This document shows, one piece after another, positions 1 to 8,174 of a stretch of 64,000 bases of DNA; within the stretch, counting starts at the first letter, position 1, and every line of letters starts with the position of its first letter. A program made the position numbers and the translations under genes. Source of the stretch: Bacteroidota bacterium. Its GTDB lineage: Bacteria; Bacteroidota; Bacteroidia; Cytophagales; Cyclobacteriaceae. Under the pieces are notes generated by a model. It did no database searches. It was not told the origin of the DNA and saw only the letters and a list, made by a program, of their open reading frames with translations. Location of the stretch: positions 62,001-126,000 of the forward strand of contig JAFDYU010000003.1 of the NCBI GenBank assembly GCA_018267285.1, in the 5' to 3' direction.

Positions 1-682
1 TGCGGGCGAAGTGCACGCTATTATGGGTCCCAATGGTTCCGGCAAAAGCACACTTGCCTCTGTGTTAGCAGGCCGAGAAGAATATGAAGTAACCGGAGGC
101 CAGGTTTTGTTTGATGACAAAAATCTGCTTGACCTTGCTCCCGACATTCGTGCGTGCGAAGGAATTTTTCTTGCTTTTCAATACCCGGTTGAAATCCCCG
201 GAGTGAGTACCGTAAACTTTATGAAAACGGCACTGAATAAAATCAGAGCGCACCGTGGTCAGCCTGCGCTCGATGCCGTAGCGTTTCTTCAGCTGATGAA
301 AGAGAAAATGAAATTGGTGGAAATTGATCAGTCGTTGCTCAGCCGTTCGCTCAACGAAGGGTTTTCGGGTGGGGAAAAAAAACGGAATGAAATTTTCCAG
401 ATGGCCATGATTGAACCCAAGCTTTCCATTTTGGATGAAACCGACTCCGGGCTCGATATTGACGCGCTTCGTATTGTAGCCAATGGTGTTAATAAGCTTC
501 GAACTAAAAACAACGCAACCATTGTGGTTACTCACTACCAACGTTTATTGGAATACATTGTACCGGATTTTGTACACGTTCTGTACAAGGGAAGGATTGT
601 GAAATCGGGCGGAAAAGAATTGGCACTTGAGCTCGAATCAAAAGGTTACGATTGGATTAAAAACGAAATGGCTACGGCTTGA
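1..682 (+). CDS. sufC: SUF system ABC-type ATPase SufC (5' end cut by window)
   Basis: Cytosolic ATPase of the SufBCD scaffold that assembles Fe-S clusters. The reading frame is open from base 2, so the true start lies before the window; a start at the GTG at 11 would delete the first beta strands before Walker A. The sequence shows Walker A (GPNGSGKST), a Q-loop region (AFQYP), the ABC signature [10 protein letters not shown] typical of SufC, a Walker B region ending in LDETDSGLD, and the switch histidine (VVTHY). The stop overlaps the sufD start by one base (TGATG), which implies translational coupling. sufB is expected just upstream but is not visible. Confidence 0.97.
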   Translation, partial: AGEVHAIMGPNGSGKSTLASVLAGREEYEVTGGQVLFDDKNLLDLAPDIRACEGIFLAFQYPVEIPGVSTVNFMKTALNKIRAHRGQPALDAVAFLQLMKEKMKLVEIDQSLLSRSLNEGFSGGEKKRNEIFQMAMIEPKLSILDETDSGLDIDALRIVANGVNKLRTKNNATIVVTHYQRLLEYIVPDFVHVLYKGRIVKSGGKELALELESKGYDWIKNEMATA

Positions 683-1983
683 TGACAACAATCGTTTCAA
701 ATACGGATTTAAAGGAAAAATTTTCAAAAGCATTTGAGGAAGCTCAAGGATTGAAGAGCCAACTGCACAAAGAAGCGTTTGATGCCTTTCAAAATATGGG
801 CCTGCCCGGCACTAAAACTGAAGAATATCGCTTCACTCCTATTGCCCGCTTGCTTGAAAAAAATTTTAACCTTGATGAGATTGAACCTGTGCCCTCGGGC
901 ATTAATTCCGTCAAAGACTTTTTAATTCCTGATCTCGATGCAACAGTTCTTGTTTTTTTAAACGGATTCTTCTCAGAAACTCTTTCGAGTTCTATCAATA
1001 ACATCGATGGACTAAAAATTAGTAAACTTGAGTCGGCATTGGCCAGTGGTGAAGCCGCAGACTATTTTCAGAAACTATTGAAACCGTCTGATGATCCCTT
1101 CACTGCCCTCAATTCAGCTTTTTGGCAAGATGGGATTTTTATACATGTTCCACCTCATACAAAAGTTGAAAAGCCAATTCTCATTCTGCACATCAACGAT
1201 GTTGTTGATCGCCAGTCTATCGCACACACAAGATTGCTTCTGGTAGTAGGAGAAGGAAGTGAATTAACCCTTATTGAAAAATCCAATTCAACTGGTGACC
1301 ACAGCATCTTCCACACGTTTGCGGAAGAAATTGCAGTAAAAGAAAATGCTACATTAAATTATATTAAAATTCAAAACGATGACGGCAAACTTCATCAGGT
1401 AGCCAATTCATTGATACACCAATCCGCACAAAGCATCCTAAATACGTTTACACTTACGCTTAGCGGTGCTTTGATCCGGAATAATTTTAATATTGCCATT
1501 GACGGTGAGTTTTGCGAATCGCATTTTCACGGTTTGTATTTACTGAACGGAAGTACCCTGGCCGACAATCATACCGTGGTAGATCACCTCAAGCCCAATT
1601 CGCACAGCAACGAGTTGTACAAAGGCGTACTGGATGGAAATTCTAAGGGCATCTTTAATGGTAAAATTTTTGTGCGGCCTCACGCACAAAAGACAAATGC
1701 GTTTCAGTCGAACCGAAATATATTACTAACCGATACAGCCACCATCAACACCAAACCCCAGCTTGAAATCTGGGCCGATGATGTTAAGTGTTCGCACGGT
1801 TGCACCACGGGGCAGTTGGATGAAGAAGCATTGTTCTACCTACGCTCACGCGGAATTCCGTTGGAAAATGCCAAAGCCATGTTGTTGTATGCGTTTGCTG
1901 CAGAAACTCTTGAGGTAATTAAAAAAACTGAACTAAAAAATTATTTGGATCAACGGATTTCCGATCGGTTGGCTAAATTCTGA
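682..1983 (+). CDS. sufD: Fe-S cluster assembly protein SufD
   Basis: SufB/SufD-family subunit of the SufBC2D scaffold, 433 residues from the ATG at 682; a TTG three bases earlier is possible but less likely. The C-terminal part carries the family block with DDVKCSHGCTTGQLDEE and the following LRSRG segment, plus an FQSNRN-type motif in the beta-helix core. The length is normal for SufD. It lies between sufC (1-base overlap) and sufS (2-base gap), the standard Bacteroidota suf order. Assignment to SufD rather than SufB rests on length and on its position after sufC. Confidence 0.95.
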   Translation: MTTIVSNTDLKEKFSKAFEEAQGLKSQLHKEAFDAFQNMGLPGTKTEEYRFTPIARLLEKNFNLDEIEPVPSGINSVKDFLIPDLDATVLVFLNGFFSETLSSSINNIDGLKISKLESALASGEAADYFQKLLKPSDDPFTALNSAFWQDGIFIHVPPHTKVEKPILILHINDVVDRQSIAHTRLLLVVGEGSELTLIEKSNSTGDHSIFHTFAEEIAVKENATLNYIKIQNDDGKLHQVANSLIHQSAQSILNTFTLTLSGALIRNNFNIAIDGEFCESHFHGLYLLNGSTLADNHTVVDHLKPNSHSNELYKGVLDGNSKGIFNGKIFVRPHAQKTNAFQSNRNILLTDTATINTKPQLEIWADDVKCSHGCTTGQLDEEALFYLRSRGIPLENAKAMLLYAFAAETLEVIKKTELKNYLDQRISDRLAKF

Positions 1984-1985
1984 TA

Positions 1986-3218
1986 ATGGACACCATCCTA
2001 GCCGATATTGAAAAAATAAGAGCTCAGTTTCCGGTGCTTCAGCAGCACGTAAACGGCAAGCCGCTGATTTATTTCGATAATGCAGCCACCAATCAAAAAC
2101 CAAAACAGGTAATTGATGCCCTGATAAACTATTATCAAGGCTATAATGCCAACATACACCGCGGCATCCACACCCTCGCAGAAAAAGCCACAAAAGCTTT
2201 TGAAACAACTCGCCATTCCATGCAGCGATTTATCAACGCCAAGCATGCCGAAGAAATTATTTTTACACGTGGTGTAACCGAGAGCATCAATCTGGTAGCA
2301 TCCTCTTATGGAAGAGCCTTTCTAAACGAAGGCGATGAGGTAATTATCTCAGGTCTCGAACACCACTCGAACATTGTGCCTTGGCAGATTATTTGCGAAG
2401 AAAAGAAAGCCAAGCTTAAAATAATTCCGGTAACAGAAATTGGTGAAATAGATTTGAATGGTTATCAAAAACTATTGTCGACAAAGACAAAAATAGTTGC
2501 CACCAACCACGCCTCTAATAGTTTAGGCACGATCAACCCGGTAAAAGAAATTATCCGGCTTGCCCACGAAGTTGGTGCAGTAGTTTTAATTGACGGTGCG
2601 CAGGCTGCTGCTCACTTGGAAATTGATGTGCTAAGTTTGGATTGCGATTTTTATTGTATCTCATCGCATAAAATGTACGGCCCAACCGGTGCAGGAATAT
2701 TGTACGGTAAGAAAGAATGGCTCGAAAAAATGCCGCCCTACATGGGGGGTGGCGAAATGATTAAAGATGTAACGTTTGCAAAAACAACGTACAATGACCT
2801 CCCTTACAAGTTTGAAGCAGGTACTCCCAATATCGCAGACGTCATTGCTTTGAATGAAGCCATCAATTTTATTCAATCAATAAGCAAAGAAGTAATCGCA
2901 GAACACGAGCAAAGCCTGCTCAATTACGCCACAAAAAAACTTTCGGAAATACCTTCGGTAAAATTCATTGGCACATCTAAAGAAAAAGTAGCCGTTCTTT
3001 CGTTCGTTATTGAAGGTATCCATCCGTTTGATGTGGGGCAGATGCTTGACGCACGCGGCATTGCCGTGCGTACGGGGCATCATTGTACCCAGCCGCTCAT
3101 GGAACGCTTTGGTATTGAAGGAACAGTTCGTGCTTCGTTTTCCATATACAATACAACACACGAAATCGATGAGCTTGCCGAAGCGGTAAAGCGAATTGTA
3201 AATTTCATGAAACCATGA
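1986..3218 (+). CDS. sufS: Cysteine desulfurase SufS
   Basis: PLP-dependent class V aminotransferase-fold enzyme that takes sulfur from L-cysteine as a persulfide for cluster assembly. The 410 residues include the PLP lysine in SSHKMYGPTGAG (Lys229) and the active-site cysteine in RTGHHCTQP (Cys367). The short loop around that cysteine marks the group II (SufS) type rather than IscS. The neighbours are sufD and the sulfur acceptor sufE, whose ATG overlaps the sufS stop. All expected catalytic motifs are present. Confidence 0.97.
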   Translation: MDTILADIEKIRAQFPVLQQHVNGKPLIYFDNAATNQKPKQVIDALINYYQGYNANIHRGIHTLAEKATKAFETTRHSMQRFINAKHAEEIIFTRGVTESINLVASSYGRAFLNEGDEVIISGLEHHSNIVPWQIICEEKKAKLKIIPVTEIGEIDLNGYQKLLSTKTKIVATNHASNSLGTINPVKEIIRLAHEVGAVVLIDGAQAAAHLEIDVLSLDCDFYCISSHKMYGPTGAGILYGKKEWLEKMPPYMGGGEMIKDVTFAKTTYNDLPYKFEAGTPNIADVIALNEAINFIQSISKEVIAEHEQSLLNYATKKLSEIPSVKFIGTSKEKVAVLSFVIEGIHPFDVGQMLDARGIAVRTGHHCTQPLMERFGIEGTVRASFSIYNTTHEIDELAEAVKRIVNFMKP

Positions 3219-3646
3219 CAGTCAATCAGGTTCAAGATGAAATCATCAATGAATTTTCATTACTCGATGGAGACATGGAGATGACGGTATTCTATATTAT
3301 GGAACTTGGCCAAAGGCTTTCGGAGATGAGTGAAACGGATAAAACCGAAGCCAATCTGGTTAAAGGTTGTCAGTCGAAAGTTTGGCTTGTTGCAGAAGTA
3401 ACAGATGGCAATGTGTTATTTAAAGCAGACAGCAATACTGCCATCACTAAAGGATTGGTAAGTTTGCTTATTAGAATATTCAACAACCAAACACCGGAAA
3501 CAATCTTAGGCTCCGATCTATATTTTATGCACCGGATTGGCATGGAACGATTTATCGGTACGCAACGATCAAACGGATTTGCTTCCATGATTAAGCAAAT
3601 GAAACTTTATGCGCTTGCATTCAAAACCCAATTGGCAAAAGCATGA
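3215..3646 (+). CDS. sufE: Cysteine desulfuration protein SufE
   Basis: Sulfur-transfer partner that accepts the SufS persulfide. The 143 residues carry the acceptor cysteine at Cys52 in VKGCQSKVW, the SufE/CsdE motif at its usual position. The C-terminal region (RSNGFASMI) is also typical. The start overlaps the sufS stop (ATGA) and the stop overlaps the start of the next gene in the same way, so the SUF genes form one tightly coupled transcript. Confidence 0.96.
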   Translation: MTVNQVQDEIINEFSLLDGDMEMTVFYIMELGQRLSEMSETDKTEANLVKGCQSKVWLVAEVTDGNVLFKADSNTAITKGLVSLLIRIFNNQTPETILGSDLYFMHRIGMERFIGTQRSNGFASMIKQMKLYALAFKTQLAKA

Positions 3647-3978
3647 GCGAAGTTGTTAACCCTACCGAACAAAAAACAGACCTGCGCGACAAGGTTATTG
3701 CCGCATTGAAAACCGTGTACGACCCCGAAATACCGGTTGATATTTATGAACTTGGATTGATTTACGAAATTAATGTGTTTCCGGTAAACAACATCTTTGT
3801 ATTGATGACACTTACCTCGCCCTCTTGCCCATCGGCTGAGGTAATCCCCGGGGAAGTAGAGCAGAAATTAAAAGAAATTGAGGGGGTGAACGATGTAAAG
3901 GTAGAACTTACGTTCGACCCGCCCTACACCCAGGATATGATGAGCGAAGCTGCTAAACTGGAACTAGGTTTTATGTAA
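3643..3978 (+). CDS. SufT-like DUF59 / MIP18-family protein
   Basis: A 111-residue DUF59 (iron-sulfur assembly, MIP18-type) protein. The sequence shows the family core VYDPEIPVDIYELGLIY and TSPSCPSAE with its conserved cysteine, then a motif LTFDPPYTQDMMSE near the end. Such proteins act in Fe-S maturation or carriage, and position at the end of a suf operon is standard. The ATG overlaps the sufE stop. sufT is the usual label, but I do not see the longer SufT architecture, so I leave the symbol blank. Confidence 0.9.
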   Translation: MSEVVNPTEQKTDLRDKVIAALKTVYDPEIPVDIYELGLIYEINVFPVNNIFVLMTLTSPSCPSAEVIPGEVEQKLKEIEGVNDVKVELTFDPPYTQDMMSEAAKLELGFM

Positions 3979-4028
3979 TTTTGTTGTATTAGCGATTTCA
4001 GAAATTTGAATTATTAAATTTTAAATAT

Positions 4029-4445
4029 ATGTATCCCGAACAATTAGTAGCCCCGATGAGAAACGACCTCACCACTGCAGGCTTCAAGGAATTGAAAACT
4101 TCTTCCGATGTAGATCAGGAATTGAACGACAAAAAAGGTACAAACCTTTTAGTCATAAACTCGGTGTGCGGCTGCGCTGCCGGGGCGGCACGGCCGGGCA
4201 TTAAATGGGCTTTGGAGCACAGCCAAAAAAAACCAAGCAAATTAACAACTGTCTTTGCTGGCGTTGATAAAGAAGCGGTGGCTAAAGCACGCGAGTACAC
4301 CTTGCCCTATCCCCCATCATCTCCTTCCATTGCGTTGTTCAAAGACGGAGAACTCGTGCATTTTGTGGAACGCCACCATATTGAAGGACGCAACGCGCAA
4401 ATGATCGGGCAACATCTACTCGAAGTATTTGACGAATTCTGTTAA
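4029..4445 (+). CDS. BrxA/BrxB-family bacilliredoxin
   Basis: A small (138 aa) thioredoxin-fold protein of the YphP/YqiW (bacilliredoxin) family. The redox motif is C-G-C at Cys47 and Cys49 within NSVCGCAAG, as in the family, where it reduces bacillithiol mixed disulfides. Other family marks are AARPG after the active site and a PPSSPS loop with cis-proline. It follows the suf operon after a 50-base gap containing a TAATTTTG element at 3976-3983, so it may have its own promoter. It ends before a clear intrinsic terminator. Whether this organism makes bacillithiol cannot be judged from this window. Confidence 0.92.
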   Translation: MYPEQLVAPMRNDLTTAGFKELKTSSDVDQELNDKKGTNLLVINSVCGCAAGAARPGIKWALEHSQKKPSKLTTVFAGVDKEAVAKAREYTLPYPPSSPSIALFKDGELVHFVERHHIEGRNAQMIGQHLLEVFDEFC

Positions 4446-4467
4446 GAATAGAACGATTAAATAATAA

Positions 4468-4509
4468 AGCCTTGTTCAAATCCCATAGTTTGAATGAGGC
4501 TATTTTTTT
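4468..4509 (+). terminator. Rho-independent terminator after the bacilliredoxin gene
   Basis: A 13-base left arm (4468-4480, AGCCTTGTTCAAA) pairs with 4489-4501 (TTTGAATGAGGCT) with two G-U pairs around an 8-base loop. A T-rich tract follows (4503-4509). It lies 23 bases after the bacilliredoxin stop and closes the suf/brx region. Confidence 0.85.
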
Positions 4510-4526
4510 AACTCAACTCAAATGAT

Positions 4527-4973
4527 ATGGCAAAAGAATTTTACTACGCACTGGCATTTACGTCCGGCTTATTTATAGCCGTACAGGCCGGGATCAACTC
4601 ACAACTGCGGATTGCGCTTCAGCATCCAATTTTAGCAGCCCTTGTTTCGTTTGTGGTTGGCGGATTGTTTCTGCTTGTGTTTTTTATTTTTTCCGCAAAG
4701 ACCGGGATATCCGTTTCCTCCATCACAGCTATAAGCGGTTGGAAATTTCTGGGAGGGATTTTGGGCGCAATCTATATTTTTGTGATGATCATCATAGCAC
4801 CAAAAATAGGTGCGGCCAATTCATTGGGTTTCGCTATAGCTGGGCAATTATTATGTGCCGTTGTACTCGATCATTTTGGATGGGTGGGATTTCCCATCCG
4901 GGAAATAAGTTGGGTAAGAATTTCAGGCGTTGCATTGATCATTCTTGGAATTTATCTTGTGCAACGTAAATAA
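4527..4973 (+). CDS. DMT-type small membrane protein (YdcZ/DUF606 family)
   Basis: A 148-residue integral membrane protein with about five hydrophobic helices. It starts with a helix followed by AVQAGINSQLR, the hallmark of the DUF606/YdcZ branch of the drug/metabolite transporter superfamily, and ends with the family-like IILGIYLVQRK. These are half-size EamA-like transporters thought to act as dimers. The substrate cannot be inferred. It stands alone after the terminator and converges on the antiporter gene. Confidence 0.85.
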   Translation: MAKEFYYALAFTSGLFIAVQAGINSQLRIALQHPILAALVSFVVGGLFLLVFFIFSAKTGISVSSITAISGWKFLGGILGAIYIFVMIIIAPKIGAANSLGFAIAGQLLCAVVLDHFGWVGFPIREISWVRISGVALIILGIYLVQRK

Positions 4974-4976
4974 CCA

Positions 4977-6554
4977 CTAGGTTTCTAAGATCAATCTTGT
5001 CTCTTCGAGATCAAGTTCGTATTCAATTTTTCTCAGCGCCTCCTCACTGATTTTTCCTTCCTTTCGCATAATGCTTAGCAAGCCCCGCTCTACCTGAATA
5101 ATTTCTTTTTGAACGCGATGAAAATCGCTCACCTGTTCATCACTTAATCTTCCTGCATTTTCTCCCTTTCTTATTCGTTGAATACGTATTTCGTATTTCG
5201 TCTTTATTTGGTTGAGCACCTCATCGCTCAAACCGATGGAATAATTTTCTTCGATGTGTTCGATTATCTTAGAACCTATTTTTAACCGGGCTTCGTGTTC
5301 TTCGTGTTGCTCTTCATCGGTGGGTTTGATGCCCAGCCAGCGCACCAAGTAGGGAAGCGAAATTCCTTGAATTACAAGGGTAGAAAAAATAACAGCGAAC
5401 GTTAAAAAAATTATGAGATCGCGATGCGGGAAAGGGATTCCGCCAATCGTTAGCGGCAATGCCAAGGCCGCTGCCAATGAAACAACTCCACGCATACCAC
5501 TCCAGGCCACAATCGTCACCATTCGCATACTTGGTCTCGGTTCGCGGTAACGCACTTTTTTACTAAACCACCTGGGTATATACGCCCCCGGATAAACCCA
5601 AACCAGTCTTAAAATAATGGTGGCTACGCTGATAATTGCTCCATAGTATAAGAGTGTGGTAAACGAGTGGTCTTTAATCTGAGCTAAAATGCCCGTCAAC
5701 TGTAACCCAATTAATATAAAAATCAATCCATTCAATATAAAAACTACAGTCTCCCAAACCGAATAAGCGGTGAGCCTAGATTGGTGTTTAAAAATTTTAG
5801 AAGAATTCCAGCTCAAGAAAAGACCGCACGACACTACCGACAAAACTCCTGAAACGTGAATTTGTTCTGCCAATAGATAGGCTGTGTAAGGCGCAATAAA
5901 TGTGAGTGTTGTGTCATTGACATGGTTATCGGGTGTGATGAGGTGCACCCATTTAAAAATTTGGCCGAGTACAAGGCCAACTAAAATACCGACAACGGCC
6001 ACGTACAAAAAATTTACGGTGGCTAGCCAAAAAATAAAAGTACCGGAAGCTGCAACCGCAATTCCATATTTGTAGGCAATCAACCCGGTTGCATCGTTTA
6101 CTAAACTTTCACCCTCCAAAATAGTAGTAATTCTTCGAGGTATGCCCAAACCCCGGGTGGCGGCAGTTGCTGCAACGGCATCGGGTGGAGAAATAATTGC
6201 ACCCAACACAAATGACTCCGGCCAACCGAAGCCCGGAATAAAGTAATGAGCTACAACCGCAACCAAAGTAGTAGTAAATAGAACACAGCCAATTGCCAAC
6301 AAACTAATTGGCCTGCTCGATGCTCTGAAATCGGGCCATGAGGTTGTCCATGCCGCAGCATATAAAACCGGAGGAAGAAAAAGCAAAAAAACAATATTGG
6401 GGTTAAGGCTGATGTCTGGAAGCCCGGGAATTAGGCTTACGCCAATCCCCACCAGCACCAGCATAATCGGGTATGGTATTTTAATTCGGTCGGCTACTTC
6501 CGCCAAAGCGGTTACTATGGCCAATAAGAGAATAACGATGGTAATATTACCCAT
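4977..6554 (-). CDS. Na+/H+ antiporter (CPA1 family)
   Basis: A 525-residue inner-membrane cation/proton antiporter. About 12 transmembrane segments fill the first 410 residues. Two core motifs are visible: SPPDAVAATAA in the unwound-helix region and GESLVNDATGLIAYK with the ND pair of electroneutral CPA1 exchangers. The last 115 residues are hydrophilic, charged and predicted helical, resembling the cytoplasmic tails of bacterial NhaP/YjcE-type proteins. It is a single gene. Selectivity (Na+ or K+) is not decidable from the sequence. Confidence 0.92.
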   Translation of the reverse strand: MGNITIVILLLAIVTALAEVADRIKIPYPIMLVLVGIGVSLIPGLPDISLNPNIVFLLFLPPVLYAAAWTTSWPDFRASSRPISLLAIGCVLFTTTLVAVVAHYFIPGFGWPESFVLGAIISPPDAVAATAATRGLGIPRRITTILEGESLVNDATGLIAYKYGIAVAASGTFIFWLATVNFLYVAVVGILVGLVLGQIFKWVHLITPDNHVNDTTLTFIAPYTAYLLAEQIHVSGVLSVVSCGLFLSWNSSKIFKHQSRLTAYSVWETVVFILNGLIFILIGLQLTGILAQIKDHSFTTLLYYGAIISVATIILRLVWVYPGAYIPRWFSKKVRYREPRPSMRMVTIVAWSGMRGVVSLAAALALPLTIGGIPFPHRDLIIFLTFAVIFSTLVIQGISLPYLVRWLGIKPTDEEQHEEHEARLKIGSKIIEHIEENYSIGLSDEVLNQIKTKYEIRIQRIRKGENAGRLSDEQVSDFHRVQKEIIQVERGLLSIMRKEGKISEEALRKIEYELDLEETRLILET

Positions 6555-6692
6555 AGATTCAAAAAAAGGAATCTACAATATACAATGGATCAAATTTAAA
6601 AAAGCCATAGCCTTTATTTTTTTATGATTGAAGCACACGCGTAAGTTGTGTTGCTTAATGGTTTTTGCGTTGGCCGTAGGCAAAAAGTGGAA

Positions 6693-7961
6693 TTACTTTT
6701 TAAGAATTTTCTCTGAAAATTGACCAGCTTTTACAATGTAAAAGCCTTCGGGTAATAAATTTAAATTTAAACTAAACCCGAAATTCGTCTTTGTTTGTTC
6801 TGAAATAAGATACGTTACGTTTTCACCAAGCATATTGAATACATGCACAGATTGGTCATCAGAAAGATTGTTTCGGATGGTTAACCAATCTTCAACAGGA
6901 TTTGGTACGATAGTGATAGCATGCGAATGGGCATCAGAATTTTGAGCATCGACCACAAAAGACAACGTGCTATTGCCATCAAAGTCCACTTGTTTTAATC
7001 GGTAATAATTTAGTCCCATGGTAGGCGATACATCTGAAAATAAATAACTTTTAATACCCACAGAATTTCCTGCTCCTTTTATTTTAGCTATAACCGACCA
7101 ATTCATTCCATCTAAAGATCGAAGAACTTCAAAATAGTCGTTGTTGATTTCAGTGGTTGTTTGCCATCGTAAATCAATAGCTCCGCTATTTTCGGATGCA
7201 TAAAAATTGAGGAGTTTTATTGGCAAGACAGACCCGGAAGTAATAAACGTAGCCATATCTGCTACGGCTGTTCCATTGCCAGATGAGCTGAAATCAGCAT
7301 TGTACGTTCCGGCTGAGCTAACATTTTTGTATTCTACTCTGTTATTGTTTTGGTTAGATAGCGAAGTAAAAGAAGAACCTCTCGTTATTGCGGGCATCGT
7401 ACCACCAATAGCTGCTCCGTATACAAGTTCATTAGAATAATTGATAATGGCCGACCCGCTATTGAACGGCCGTGTTGAGGTAATAGCAACCGAGCTTTGA
7501 TCAAGCGGATCAGAAGTTCCTATTCCGGAAAATTCACTGGCGAATATTTGTATAAACTGAAGTCCATCTGCTGAGGTTGTCATAGGAGTACTGCCCGACA
7601 TTGTTACTGTTATTGTAATGTTCGATCCTCCGCTAATATTATAGGCATACCACAGCTCTGACCTGTAGTAATTTACTCCTCCCCAGTTGGTAGGGCCATT
7701 AATCTTAGTATAGCTATTTGATTTACTATCTGTAACAGTAGAAACGTTTTTAACTTGACCCGAATAAGAAACATGAACAACAATGAGGTTACCCGTTGTG
7801 CTCGTTGAACCAAATGTGTTGGTATGAGATAGGGAGGAAGAAGTGCCACTTCCGGATGCCGTTGAGTTCCAAGTCCAATGGGTTTGAACATGCGTTGCTT
7901 GCCCGTAATTTGTAACACTAATACAAATAAAGAAAGCCAGCAAAAAGAGCTTCAATGACAT
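6693..7961 (-). CDS. T9SS-secreted protein with type A C-terminal sorting domain
   Basis: A 422-residue exported protein of unknown activity. It has an N-terminal signal peptide (MSLKLFLLAFFICISVTNYG). The first 240 residues are rich in Ser, Thr, Gly and Asn with beta-strand character. A common Bacteroidota module follows (LPIKLLNFYAS... DLRWQT... YYRLKQVDFDG). The last 75 residues form a type A sorting domain (VPNPVEDWLTI... VFNMLGE... GFYIVKAG... KILKK). The sorting domain sends it across the outer membrane by T9SS for release or surface attachment. No enzyme motif is recognised; it is possibly an adhesin-like protein. Confidence 0.9.
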   Translation of the reverse strand: MSLKLFLLAFFICISVTNYGQATHVQTHWTWNSTASGSGTSSSLSHTNTFGSTSTTGNLIVVHVSYSGQVKNVSTVTDSKSNSYTKINGPTNWGGVNYYRSELWYAYNISGGSNITITVTMSGSTPMTTSADGLQFIQIFASEFSGIGTSDPLDQSSVAITSTRPFNSGSAIINYSNELVYGAAIGGTMPAITRGSSFTSLSNQNNNRVEYKNVSSAGTYNADFSSSGNGTAVADMATFITSGSVLPIKLLNFYASENSGAIDLRWQTTTEINNDYFEVLRSLDGMNWSVIAKIKGAGNSVGIKSYLFSDVSPTMGLNYYRLKQVDFDGNSTLSFVVDAQNSDAHSHAITIVPNPVEDWLTIRNNLSDDQSVHVFNMLGENVTYLISEQTKTNFGFSLNLNLLPEGFYIVKAGQFSEKILKK

Positions 7962-8019
7962 AAACGATGATTTAAAGCCAACAGACCAACCCCAAAGGTA
8001 TGAAATTCTTTAGTTCTTT

Positions 8020-8159
8020 ACTGATGACACACAAACTATGGATTGGCTATCAGGTTGGGTTTATCGAATCCTGATTTCGATGCTCGAAAACACCTTCAAC
8101 ATGTTCTCCGAAGGAGCCCTTGGACAGGCTTGAGAAATTCAGGTTTGCGTAACATCAGT
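8020..8159. other. Intergenic segment bounded by inverted repeats
   Basis: The 213-base gap between mutS2 and the T9SS-protein gene has no plausible ORF. It contains a 7-base perfect inverted repeat at its edges (ACTGATG 8020-8026, CATCAGT 8153-8159), a TTTCGA-TGC-TCGAAA hairpin (8075-8089) and a CTCC-GAA-GGAG hairpin (8106-8116). It could be a structured leader or a small dispersed repeat. A single copy cannot settle which. Confidence 0.25.
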
Positions 8160-8174
8160 GCTTAAAATATCATA

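Noticed and set aside
65-541. Minus-strand open frame of 158 codons inside sufC
   Set aside because: It is antisense to the SufC ATPase core; it is a frame shadow.
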